Of a stretch of 64,000 nt of DNA, positions 25,610-36,539 are shown piece by piece. The notes beneath the pieces were generated by a model. It worked only from the letters and a program-made list of their open reading frames with translations, was not told where the DNA came from and made no database searches. Position numbers and translations under genes: made by a program. The stretch comes from Polytrichum commune (taxonomy: Eukaryota > Streptophyta > Polytrichopsida > Polytrichales > Polytrichaceae): assembly GCA_950295325.1 (NCBI GenBank), contig OX485804.1:34410001-34474000 (forward strand), written 5' to 3'. Position 1 is the first letter of the stretch. Every line of letters starts with the position of its first letter.

Positions 25610-25935
25610 TCGACTTCTTGTATGATATTCAACACACAATTAGTACGAGATGATTAGCGGAGTTGATTAGACATTCTAATTTGAGGCAGTAGCCATTTTC
25701 CTAATAATGTTTGGAGCTGATCACATGAGTATCTTATTCGTTATCAAAGTGAAGATTCTTAGTCTTCTTAAGTGATCAGATAGGTCCCCCCAATTATTAG
25801 TTTTTAATATTTGACAAATTTTGATCACATGGCTCAATTTATTCAAACACATGTCTTTTTGGTGTTCGTTCGTCGATCCACACCACACAAACATAGGTGT
25901 CTAATTAAGATAAGTAACCAAATGTAGCCCGCTTA
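25610..25935. repeat. Dispersed repeat family B, copy 2
   Basis: Landmarks match the copy at 5.75-6.2 kb in order: ACACAATTAGTACGAGATGA, GAGCTGATCACATGAGTATC, AAGTGAAGATTCTTAG, AGATAGGTCCCCCCAATTA, GTCTTTTTGGTGTTCG and GATCCACACCACAC. It ends with ATAGGTGTCTAATTAAG followed by AGTAACCAAATG, which is also the tail of the CCGGTT-motif units. The two families may therefore be parts of one longer element. Confidence 0.65.
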
Positions 25936-28900
25936 GTACTTTACTTTGTTGCAGGGTTTAAAAATTATGCCCACCGTGCAAGTTCCATTGCCTTTCTCTG
26001 CTTCCATGGAACTCCGAAGAGCATTGAGCAGGTTGGTGATTTAGGTGAATTCCTTTGCAACACCCATCAACCTCAAGGATGGCCCTTCTATACGAAACAA
26101 TGGTGTTACCTAGAGATGTAAATAAAAGCCAGGAAAATTTCTTCAATATTGATGCATCTTCTGTCAATATGATGCTTGCTGCCAATTCACATGATAAATA
26201 ATTCTCTGAGTCCCAAAGGTCCATTTATATCTCTAGCCATGGGTCACTCAAGATATTTGAACCTTATCATTCTAAGGTATGCGGGTGTTATTTGGTTCAG
26301 TTTTCTCATTCTCTATTTTCTTATATTGATCAGATTTGCGTCTTCAAATTTATATCTCATTATCAAATCTATGATGAAACATACAGAAAGAACAATCGAA
26401 AATCGGATCTCCCTTGATTTAGTTATGGTTATTAGGAGTACTGCATGTTTGATTATATATACATGTCCGCTTAAGAAAAGTGATCGAATGACACCCACAT
26501 GCATTTTATATCTGCTTTTCGGTGGAGATTTCCATCCCATCAATGCAGAAGTGTGCACCCATCAATATTCAAGGCTCACCAACAAGAAGGAAAGGCTCTC
26601 ACCAAGGACAAAACATGCAACGTTTTTGGAAGCCTCCGTATGAATGGGATCGAGTCAAACACCTAAAAGTGGTCCCATGTGAATAGGATCGAGGAACTCT
26701 CTAATTAATCTGGAACGTGGGAGAGCTATAGAATGATATCGAATCCCAGTCCCATTCACATGGAGGCTTGCATGTCGCCAAAATAAAAATCAATTTGTCC
26801 AAGTTTTTGGCTCACCAGTGACCATAAACCCAAGTTCTTGACATGAACAGCTTGTTTCCAAGCTAGAACTCTTGATCAAATATTTAACAACGATGCTTGT
26901 TCGCAAAACTATAGTGAAGACATCCGTCACCAATTCTTTCACACAAGGACAACATGATGTTTCATATTTCACCCAGAGGCTTGGGAATCTTACACATGAA
27001 AAGCACGACTCGTTTTGCAACTTCAGCATGATAGAAGAGGGGGTGGTAACAAAGGCTTCCTTTGTAAACGCAAGTCAGTCGTGCTTCATGTGACGTTTGG
27101 TATGACAAGGGACTAATTCGTACTCTACAAAACGCAAGCTCTGTTATACTCTTCTTGGGCTCTGAATGAGTAGGTATGAGAAATTTATATATCGTGATGG
27201 AGGCTTGGTATGCTATAATTCTGCGACTGATTCTACTAATTAAACCAATTTCGAGCACAATGGGCTGTTGTTCCTCGATTATGGCTGGTGTTGGTCACAA
27301 TTAGCAATCCATGTGACATATTGACATGACACTCCTTGTTCTCCTAAACCTTGAACCCAACTAAAAACCGCAGAATTGGTGGAAGTAATAAAAAACCCAC
27401 TACCAACATATGAGTCCTAGTCAATCGTCCTCTATAGTTGAGGACCCGTTGTTGTTGTTGTTGTTTATTTTTTTTTATTTTTTATTTGTGCAAACAGTGA
27501 GTAAAATGCTAAGAGTCTTTACTCACGACTAAGAGTATTTTGAATAAGTTGGTACAAATGATGCACAAAAAATACTCAAGACATTTTTATGAGATGGATG
27601 TGCACAAGTATTAAAAAGAAAGCCCACAAATGGCATACATTAAACGCTCCTAATGGCAAAACTAAAATAACGACTCCTTTCTGTCAACATTTGTTTCCTT
27701 TTTTGCTCTACAAACTCAACAAGTGAGAGCCTCTACTTGCAACTCTCAGTATTATGGGTAATTTACTACATGGGATGCACTAGTCTCATTGAGGATTCCT
27801 TGTGCATTGGTTCTGCACAATAACCAAAATTAACCTTTCATTGACTAAGAGAGACTCATGATATTGGTTACATTTGAGTTTGTTGCTTTCATCGAGAATC
27901 AAGTGTCTTTCATTGATGCCAACTATGGTTGGCGTCATCTCTCTATTTGTTTCAATGAAAAAGAGGGACACATGATTACAATTCATTTCAATGTAGGTGT
28001 TAATAGATTATTTCACTAGGCTCTCTCCAATCATGTCCATGGAGGGCTTAAGCTTCTCCTTGTCAACAAGAGGGAGTTGTTGCACACCATTGTACCTTTC
28101 CAACATCCATGTTAATAGAATATGCTCCCTCTTGGTTCAAGGTCAATTTATTTCAAATCTGTCCCATTAGACTAATATAGGGTCTTTGAAGTTGGTTCCA
28201 ATGTCAAATTTTCTTTAGGAAGTAATATCCAACCTACATACTATTTCATGTGATTTTTTATTGAATGAATGAGAGCTATGCTAGTTTGCAATGATTCCCT
28301 CTCACCCTCCTTGCTCTCAAGCTTAAATGGGGGAATTTTTGGGATAAGGCATGGAATAAGGAGGAGGGGCTTTATATGGTTGCTATGGAACTGAGCTATT
28401 GTTGTCAACAATGCATATGGGCACGTTGTTGAAGTCAAGATAACTGACCTTATTGTGGGCACTTCCAACTTCATAAACAACTTTGGCCGTTGGATTGCAT
28501 AGGGGGAGTCATTTTTTTTCAAACTTTTCAAAAAAATTTGGGCACAAATTGAAAATTCAATTCCAAAAGAACCCAAAATACAACCAACCCGGGCGAGCTA
28601 GCGCAACTTGAGTGGAATCAAGAAATTGGGGGAGTCTTTTCATTTGGTCAGCAAATGCAAATAACAAAGATCGTCACTTCAAGATTGAAATTGTAATGTA
28701 AAGGTTATAAGATGTCAAATTGAAAACCCTCTTTCTTTTTAAGTAATGACACAAGCCCTCCCAATTATAAGATTATTGAATGTGCAATGATTACCATACA
28801 TTAAGCACATATTATAATCTCATAAGACACGTGTCTTTTTGTGTATGTTTGTCATGACGAGCCAATATATGGGTGTCCAAATAAGAAGAATGATCGCATA

Positions 28901-29599
28901 AGGCCCACATAAGGTCCAAATCGACTAGGTTTGTTTCACTACATTGCTCTAGAGAGAGCAAGATCTCAATATAGGTATACATCAATGTTGGACCGGTATA
29001 TAGGTGAATGCATAGTATCAATAATAAACATTAATAATGGTATTGCAATACCTACATTTGGTATCAGATTTGTAACACTATTTAGATGTTGATATGTAGT
29101 GGATATTTCAAGGTGAGAGAATCTTCATAAGTATACCCGAGTTATTATTTGGGTCAATATCATTCCTAACCATATTGATACTAAGACAATTTTATCTAGC
29201 TTTGATGATTCTTGCATAGTTATAGACTTGAATGGCATCAAAACAAAAAAAATGTCTTCAGATATTCAAACTCTACCAATATCAACAACATGATTTCCTC
29301 TTTATAAATACCCAAATGACATCAAAAAAAGATAATACCAGTCCAATGCACCCTAACCTCTATAATATCACCCATCTTAATGTCACTCCTTCTCTTCTAT
29401 CCCGAAACCCTAGGGAACATATGTCCTCAATTTAAATCTCCCTCTTGGTTGTCACATTTCCCTCCCATAAATCATGGAAGAAGCACCAGTAGAATTACCT
29501 CAAACCATTTACCTTCATTACAAGACACTCTTTTCTCTCATCATTTGACCTTTGTGGTTAAGGTATTGGGTGGGTTACGGTTTAGTGCTTGAAATTTAG
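25936..29599. other. No gene recognised
   Basis: Open frames of up to about 155 codons occur on both strands (for example 26,176-26,643 plus), but none has a recognisable domain, and several do not begin at ATG. A GTT repeat and T-rich tract lie at about 27,450-27,485. Confidence 0.5.
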
Positions 29600-29790
29600 A
29601 AGGCATGTAGGAAGCATAAAGCAAAGACTTTGAGAAGGCTTGAAGAACTCAGATTGCGGAGGCACGCACCAGCAAGCTCACGAATTTTGGAGTTGGGGCA
29701 TGCAAAACTGCTCAATTTGAGAAAGAGCTACTATGGAATCACATTGCAGCAGCGAAGTGGAATTGTCATGAAACTCAACAGAAGCAGGTG
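29600..29790 (+). pseudogene. Possible decayed leucine-rich-repeat coding fragment
   Basis: One plus-strand frame reads LRRLEELRLRRHAP, a short gap, then LELGHAKLLNLRKSYYG. This resembles the spacing of leucines in plant NLR-type leucine-rich repeats. A second leucine-rich stretch is found on the far side of the transposons, at 37,540-37,560 joined to 38,869 onwards (CSELKVEDCRRLIAL). No NB-ARC or kinase motif is present nearby. The assignment rests on composition alone and is weak. Confidence 0.2.
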
Positions 29791-29794
29791 AGAC

Positions 29795-30040
29795 AAGTGG
29801 AGGTCATCTAGTATCTTGACGACGTTCCTAACAATTTTGGTGTTGCCAATCCTGCTTTGCGCTAATAATTTGAGGATTCATGAGGAGTGATTGTCGCACG
29901 CTTAGTACTGTGCAACTTTAATTATCTTTCTATAGGCTTCAATTTGGTGTTGAACATTGGATTGAGCAACTTCTCTATGTTGTTACAGTAGGGAAGTGAA
30001 CAAAGTGCTTGAGGCAAATCTGGTGGTCACCTCGTATCTT
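29795..30040 (+). repeat. Degenerate tandem-array unit, left of the Plavaka-like element
   Basis: Two GTATCTT anchors (29,811 and 30,034) bracket a unit with TGAGGATT(C/G), GTCGCAC and ACTGTGCAACTT landmarks, then a GAACAAAGTG(C/T)T segment. The same order recurs at 37,070-37,260. The unit pattern stops just after 30,040, which is the basis for placing the left border of the transposon there. Confidence 0.6.
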
Positions 30041-30074
30041 CTAATTTCCATCTCAAATTTGCCTTCTATGAGTT

Positions 30075-30420
30075 GTTGTATTGTGACAATCTATTCACAA
30101 TCAACCATTGTAAAGGCATTGTAAATTTAAAAAAACAATGACTAAATATGTAATGTTTCAATAGAGAATATCTCAATGTTGTTGCAATTGAAGTATGTCA
30201 CAATGTTGATCCAAATTGAACACATTCAATGCGAATTTCGTACATGATTGTAATACTATGGTTGGAAATTGGTCTTGAAACAATGTCTTGACAATGGTTT
30301 GTCAGTGGCTGTTGATTCTTTGCCTTTACAATGCTCAATTGTTTCAATGTTGGAAAATTCTTCTGTTATTCAATATAGATACAATATTGTGTGAATACAA
30401 AAGCAAATACTCAGTAAAAA
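30075..30420. repeat. Left subterminal repeat region of the Plavaka-like element
   Basis: Repeated short motifs on both strands: TATTGTGACAATC, CCATTGTAAAGGCATTGTAA, CAATGTTGTTGC, CACAATGTTG, GAAACAATGTCTTGACAATGG, CAATTGTTTCAATGTTGG and ACAATATTGTG. They are likely transposase binding sites by analogy with CACTA elements. Confidence 0.6.
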
Positions 30421-30435
30421 AGTATGAATTTTGTA

Positions 30436-32335
30436 TCAAAATTTGTATTTATTGAGAAAGAAATGTCCTACCTTAGAAAAGTTGGGTACTACATGTATTG
30501 CACGTAATACACTAGCAACTTCAAAAACAACATAGGCTGTAGGCAAAGATTGCCACACAAGCTCAGGACAACCAACTAGTCTAGAAAGGTGATTTGCAGG
30601 CACTTCCCTGTACATTCTAAGAAATACCAATTCTTTGCAAAGTTTTTCCCCATCTTCACTTATCACATTTACCTTAAAGAGAAGCCTTATCTGTCCATAT
30701 GATGTCACTTCATCTTGGCCACTTGCTTCCATTTGAACGGCTACACTACTAAACCAAGGTCTGTGATGAAAGGAATGTACTGCTCTTGCGTACATAGGCC
30801 AATCAGCAAAGCGATTAGAAGACCCTGATGGTATGGCCAAGGATGTAAAAATTCGGATGACCTGCATTAGAATCTGTGCATTGGTTAATAATGTTTCTTG
30901 TAACATAATCACAAGATTGAATTGACACACTACTTTCATTGGTTCTTCTATGAATATTACAGACATACAAACTATTAAAGGTTAAGTAAACAAGCCTATC
31001 ATGATTTTACATTTACCTCATCTGAAACCAGCTTGTTATCCATTTTATATAGGTCAAATGCTCCAATAAATTGTTGACGTAACTCAGGCTGCTCCATCAA
31101 GATCCTTTGTGCACTTTTGGGTACAAAATTTAATTGTGTTGAAGCATAAGAAAATTGAAAATCTTCTTTCATCCAAGATAATTGCACGTTGACCCGATCT
31201 CCAGATAGTATATTGGCTCCTGTTGCAACAGCCTTAGACATAATATGTTAATAAGGTTAGTAGATTGTTTTTCCTCAACACCTTATAAAATCATAAACCC
31301 ATTTTTAAAATTCTAAAATAACCTCTAGATGGAAAGGAAGTTGCAGTATTCAGTTCATCAAGTGTAGGGAAGTTGAAGCATTCACCTCATCAAGTGCAAT
31401 GTATTTTTCAGCCTTGGTCTTTTCCTCATATCCATCCTTGTCCATTGATAGTTTTCGCAAAGCATTTAATCTGTAGTTGTGTTTTAAAATTTGAGATGTT
31501 GCATTCCTTTTGTTACTTGCTCTGTAACCCCTCTTCATTAGTGTAATATGAAGTTGTTCATATTGGTTAGTGCTATACTCCCACGGAAGTCCTGATCTGC
31601 GTATACAATCTGAAAAATGTGACATAGCATGAATTTTGATTGTTTTGAAGCCTGATTTTTGCCACCTTCCCATAGCTTGTTTGAAAGTCATAACAGCCCT
31701 GGAATCAAAACAAACAATATTCATTAGTAAAAACTTATATACCAACACATATTTTCTTGAAATATTACGAGACTTTTACACATATACATTGTTGTTGCAC
31801 TAAACAAGTAATTAATATTACCTGTTCATGGTGTCATCCATGAGCTCCAATGAGTTGCTGGTGTGCTCATGGCTTCGACTTGCCAACTTGTACCATTTCA
31901 AAAACATTACAAAAGCCTTGATGACATTATCCTCAAATAGATTGATAAGACAAAACACAATCACCTGTTCAAAACACATACAATAATATCTTTGTAAGTG
32001 TTATAGAAATAATGCATACTAAAAAAAATAACCAAGTAAGAAACAAAACTAATACATGTAGACCTTACCTGCATTACAGCCCGATGCTCAAAAGCAGCAA
32101 AGTTAGCGTTGGAGTTGAAGTAGCCTCCTTTATCAGTGCCTGGAACTCTGTAATGAGAGTACCTTGATTCTTTTTGTATTGTTGCCAAACGCTTGTCCAA
32201 TTCAAAAATGGCCTTAGAAGTGCAGACTGCCCCTTCACTAGACATATCTCTCAAAATTGAAACCAAGGTTTTAAAAATCCCAATATCTGCTTGGTGGAGT
32301 ACATCAACATTGATAGCTGCATATGGATTGCCAAG
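30436..32335 (-). pseudogene. Plavaka-like transposase, C-terminal part, N-terminus missing
   Basis: Five minus-strand exons join in phase with GT-AG introns: about 32,335-32,069, 31,964-31,822, 31,698-31,386, 31,232-31,017 and 30,861-30,436 (stop). The first exon opens with NPYAAINVDVLHQADIGIF, close to the DxLHQxDxGxF signature of Plavaka-type transposases (Pfam Plavaka, PF18759), which belong to the CACTA-like group described mostly from fungi. The third exon has KIHAMSHFSDCIRRSG, YSTNQYEQLHITLMKRGYR and SNKRN, the conserved His-rich block of the family. The last exon ends with VASVLRAIHVVPNF and FFLNKYKF, the usual C-terminal fold end. The missing part would hold the zinc finger and most catalytic residues. 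The exon stops where captured host DNA begins, with a small PYAATKLPYTTKL duplication at the junction. Surviving exons lack internal stops. Confidence 0.75.
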
Positions 32336-32367
32336 TTTAGTAGTATATGGAAGTTTAGTAGCTGCAT

Positions 32368-32424
32368 ATGGAAGCCATCGCAGAAACGATTGTAGCTCAG
32401 CTGCTTACTTACCCGCTTCAAGCG
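32368..32424 (+). pseudogene. Captured first-exon fragment of a peroxisomal NAD carrier-type gene
   Basis: The frame from the ATG reads a short leader and then IVAQLLTYPLQAV, followed at once by a good donor (GTAAGA at 32,425). The AQLLTYPLQTV segment is a hallmark of the N-terminal transmembrane helix of the plant peroxisomal NAD carrier PXN, a mitochondrial-carrier-family protein. No other carrier repeat (PxDxxKxR) follows. It lies between the two divergent genes of the transposon, so it is best read as host DNA captured by the element. The ATG itself may come from the junction. Confidence 0.55.
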
Positions 32425-33056
32425 GTAAGATTTCGTAGTCTCGAATGTTTTGAATTTCCTAAATTCTGCTGCTATTCTTACATGAACAGATTCCCTCGGC
32501 GCAGGTTCTGCTCTGACATTTGTGGTAAGGCTTTAGGGTTTCGGCTATGGTGTCTGTCGTCCTAAACTTTCTGTCGTTTTAAACCTTATGTGAACTCATA
32601 GGGTTATATATGCAAACTCATCACATCATCATTAGTGACTCGGAGCTAATTCTTCTCCCAGACTATACTGCTGAGAACAATTAGTTCATGTTGATGAACC
32701 TCTTTTTCTGGAATTATATTGACGCAAGTTGAACCATGTTTCTAAACTGTTTTTCGTGGCTCAATCTTCAGGTACAGCTTCACATCATTCTTAGTGGGAA
32801 TCACTTTCAGAACGAACTTGGAATGTGGATGAGGTAGGTGTATCATTGATAGTTGTAGCTTCTGTATTGAATTCCAAGTAGTTGTTCCTGTATATTTTCT
32901 GATTGCCTTATCTTATGTATCAAGTGTCTTTATGTTTCCTTCACAGTTAGCAACTAATGTTGAATTCAGCGCTCCCTCGTATCCCTGAAACCTCAGAGGT
33001 TCTAAGACTTCAGTTTCTTATTTAGTGTTTCATCAAAAATCCAATTACTACCGCTC
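32425..33056. other. Central non-coding spacer between divergent genes of the element
   Basis: Possible splice sites occur, for example CTTCAG before 32,772 and a GTAGGTG donor near 32,838, but no exon can be assigned to a family. The region could hold a bidirectional promoter for the minus-strand transposase remnant and the plus-strand gene, together with intron DNA of the captured carrier gene. Confidence 0.35.
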
Positions 33057-33716
33057 ATGGAGCAATTCGAACTACAGGTGTGTCCATCTGTGCATCTGAA
33101 ATTGCAAGAACGAGCAAAGTTGGGCTCATTGCAAAGTTGGACTTAAGATCGAACTGCGTGCAAGTTATCAAGCAACCCTGTTTACTGCAGTAGCTTAAGC
33201 CTGCATCGAGACAGGTCCTTCCGGTACATCCGAATGCCATTGATACAGCTGCCTACAGGTGAGTCAATTAGGAAAAAAAGGCGACTTCAAATGAACTACA
33301 ATGCTGAACTTGGGAGCTTGGGCTTGTGTAAAGTGTGAGCTTGGGGTGGGATCGGTCCAGTGCTGTATGCATGTTCTGGATTTGTTGAATCTGCTATTGC
33401 GTTCATGTACACTTGACCGACCACGTTGTTGTTCTAGACTCTCATGATACAGTTTTCCTGAACTCTTGAAATTCAACCAGTTATTGCTCAATCTCAACCG
33501 GTTCATCTGTAACTAGCGGTTGGTTGGTTCTCCCTGTTCATTGTGTGTATGTGCCTTTCAGTGTGAAATTGAAGCTGACCTGACATGATGTCTTTGTTGA
33601 TATTGGATGTATAATTGCAGGAGCATGCCAAAGGGCCAGCAGCTCAGGCTCGAGAACTGGAAGAGTTGACGCAAATTTATGTTGCCAGGGGCCTCAACTA
33701 CACGCTCGCTAAGCAG
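33057..33716 (+). pseudogene. Captured exon(s) resembling a CCC1/VIT-family transporter
   Basis: A clean 96-bp exon (33,621-33,716), with TTGCAG before it and GTAATT after it, reads AAQARELEELTQIYVARGL and then NYTLAKQ. This is the pattern of the cytosolic loop in bacterial-type CCC1/VIT iron or manganese transporters (ELxxIYVxRGLxxxLAxQV). A short upstream exon, ATG to CAG at 33,057-33,077, has a GTGTGT donor and would splice to it in phase 0. No membrane segments are present, so it cannot be a working transporter. Its exon end is also in phase 0 with the acceptor at 34,180, so a fusion to the downstream gene is possible. Confidence 0.4.
33447..33545 (+). repeat. CCGGTT-motif repeat fragment inside the transposon
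   Basis: CTTGAAATTCAACCAGTTATT, CTCAATCTCAACCGGTTCATC, TGTAACTAGCGGT and GGTTCTCCCTGTTCATTG reproduce the landmark order of the array at 6.2-7.6 kb. It lies in a putative intron between captured exons. Confidence 0.65.
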
Positions 33717-34198
33717 GTAATTTGATACTTCCTTGCATATAAACTCCTTGTGTTAACCTCAAAGTTCACATTCATTGTGAAAGTCTGGAATTGATCAATC
33801 TGCAAGTGTCAGCAATTCTTTTGGTGGCCCTATAAGGCCACAAACATGTAAATGCTACCCTCAATCTTCAAGTGGAATGGAAAAACACGGGAGACAAATT
33901 CCTTCATGACATTCATCCCAGTAGCCAATTTCTGTAAAGGAAATTACCAAATTATGATGATGGTGGTGGCAAAATTGTCTATTATCACATGTGTACTGAT
34001 GCCACACTAGATACAAGGGGAAAAGAGAAAAGGCGGACAAAAATCTACAAAATGTATATATCGAAGTGTATAATTTTAATGCTAGATGTAGGGAGAAGAT
34101 AAAAACTGTTTCTAATAGCAAAGGTGAACTTAACAGTCTTGCTAAGTTCACTAAAAGGTCACTAAAAGGTTGCTTGGCAGGTTAGTTTCAGTGGAACC

Positions 34199-36197
34199 AT
34201 GACAGGCGCAAGGAACAGTTCACAACTTTGTTACACAAATGCATTCAAAAGGCTTGCAGGCCGGAATAGAAGGGTTGTTCTAAGCCAGAATGTTAGGAGG
34301 TTGAGCCAGTCTTCAAATGGAGGTTGTGATGAGATCAATGCCCATGGCAACCAGCCAGATACGATACTGGGAACTCCTCTGGACAGGCAAGCATAAATTG
34401 AACGGCTTTCTATTTCTATTAGAAGCTACTCTTTCATTTACACATTCCTCTTGAATCTTAAGTTACCTTGTTCTTTGTGCACATAATTTTAATCAATGTT
34501 TTGATCATAACATTGGTACTTTCAGGCTATATTTGAGTAGTTTGCAAGGAGAACAAGCTTTGGCTGGCAATAGAGGTCATCCTGGTCCAAGTACAAGAAG
34601 GATGAATCATCCTGGACATAGGTATCACTTGTATATATTATATTAGTATAAGATGGTTGATTTAATGTTAATTTCACATGATTTTAATGCAAAGTAGTTG
34701 TCTCTAATTTGTTGTAATTGCAACCATGATTGTTGTAGTCTGGGAGCAAAAGAGCATGTTGCTGGCGGTGGATGCCAAGATCAAATGATGAGAGATGCAG
34801 AAGCAAGGCGAAACCCTCTTTCTGAACACAGGTTTGTTATGTGAAACTCATATTAATTCAATGCCCAGTGCTGCATCTTGGTATATAACTCATGTATATG
34901 TTTAATGTGGTTTACAAGACATTGATTTACATTTGTCTGTATCAGCCATGATGTACCGGTATTGGAAGACCATTTAGAGGGAAGACAAGATGGAGTTGCA
35001 GGCCATGTGGCTGAAAGACAAAATGGAGTTGAAGCTTCCGGTGATCACATTACATTGGAGAGAAGTGCATTACAACGGCTTAGAGATGATCCGTGGAGGA
35101 AAAAAGCCAGAGAACTCACAAAAGAAAACCTTGTTCTCGTAGAATCCCTGAAAAGGTTCCAGGAGACTACCGCTTCAAAACCGAAATGTTGCCAATTAAA
35201 GCATGTAAAGGTATGTCAATATATTTTAAATTAAAAATATGGCCATTTCTTTGTTAATGAATGTTTTTTTTTGGGGGTATTACAACTGAGAATAACTTTT
35301 TATTTATTGCAGAAAGTTATGACCGATGTTGCAACAAAGATTCTTCTTGGAAATTTTGTCTTTTCAACTATGTATCCAACAGAGGACACTTTGGTTGAAT
35401 GCATCTTGGCTGCCTTTAACATACCCCCTGATGACCACACAATACGTGAAAAGTTTCTAAAAGAATGGGGAACTCTTGGAGATGAAGAATCCAGCTTACA
35501 TTCGTTTGCCACACGCAACATTCGTGAGAGAAGAGGTTCTATAACAAGAGATTTGAGAAATGAGTTGTATAAGGTTCTTGGGGTAACAAAACCAGAAGTA
35601 GATGCTACACCTCAAGATTTGCAAACATATGCAACACAGTTACGAACACTGTGTGAAGGTATGTGGATTTGTTAATTTAGTTCATATGAATTTTCATGCA
35701 TAACGTTGAAGTACTTAAAATGTAGATGAGTATTGATAAAAAAAACTTTTATTAAATCACTTATGACATGTACTGAATTGTGTGTATAGGAGATCGTTGG
35801 AGGTTTGGAAGTGGCTCAAATGGAGTGCCAGATCCTTATGGATCACAAGCTTTTTATGGTGCAATTGCTAAGGTTGTATTGGGTAGGAGGTATGATCGAA
35901 AGGGCACTGTTTGTGTGACTTTGGAGCAATGTGGTTTCTTTTACCACGTGGTGAGTCAAATTATTCTTAACCTGGCATCCTCTAAATTTTTAATATTAAA
36001 TGATGTAATTACCTCCAATTAATATAAATTGGCTATAATTCTTATTGCAGATGAATTTGGCCATGCATGGAAAAAATTTGACAGAAGGCCATGCATCCAT
36101 GCACATCCGTGCTATGAAGTGTGCTGAAGATGAGATCAAGAAAAATCTTTGGCGGATGTCGCGGGTTATCATAGTTGAAGCTGACGTTGATCGGTGA
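34199..36197 (+). CDS. Seven-exon gene of unknown function inside the Plavaka-like element
   Basis: Seven exons join in frame: 34,199-34,386, 34,526-34,621, 34,739-34,831, 34,946-35,210, 35,313-35,658, 35,790-35,950 and 36,051-36,197 (TGA). Introns are GT-AG except the first, which has a GC donor (ACAG|GCAAGC). The product has 431 residues. The N-terminal half is polar and Gly/Asn/Arg-rich. Residues about 190-205 have a charged helix (WRKKARELTKEN). The C-terminal half looks like a folded domain, with KVMTDVATKILLGNFVFSTMYPT, a basic NIRERRGSITRDLRNELYK helix, and FGSGSNGVPDPYGSQ-FYGAIAK near the end. I do not recognise the family. It is divergent from the transposase remnant and appears intact, so it may be the accessory (TNP1- or TNPA-like) DNA-binding protein of the element, or a captured host gene. 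Upstream exons could extend it by phase-0 splicing at 34,180. Confidence 0.7.
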
Positions 36198-36539
36198 AAA
36201 TAGGCTATCTGTAGGAGATTGTAATAGAAATTCAAGTGTTTGTGCCATTGATTTGATAGAACTTACTTAGTGTGTACAGTTTGAAATTTTGTATGTAGTG
36301 TACAATGCAGATGATTGAACATAACCTTTAATCAAACATTTGTTGTGTTTTGTTGAAATTGCAAATTGCAGAAAATACTTTGTGTTTGTATGAAGAGTTA
36401 CATTACGGTTTGCATCTTCATTTGGGTGAAGCTCTTAGTTTGTAGGTCATTGTTTCAATTTATAATTTGTTACTCCTATTTACTCCATGAACTACTTCAA
36501 AATAATTACCTGGAAGGTCAAGGGACGTGCCATTTGTAA

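Noticed and set aside
26176-26643. 155-codon open frame on the plus strand.
   Set aside because: No ATG at its start and no recognisable motif; a minus-strand frame overlaps it.
29055-29068. TTGGTATCAGATTTG, a partial primer-binding-site match.
   Set aside because: It diverges after ten bases, and no LTR or retrotransposon domain is nearby.
33055-33262. Open frame on the minus strand (with a possible acceptor CCTGTAG) and a nearly open frame on the plus strand reading IRTTGVSICASEIARTSKVG.
   Set aside because: Both strands are open and no family was recognised. The GTGAGT donor at 33,263 favours plus, but that frame has an internal stop.
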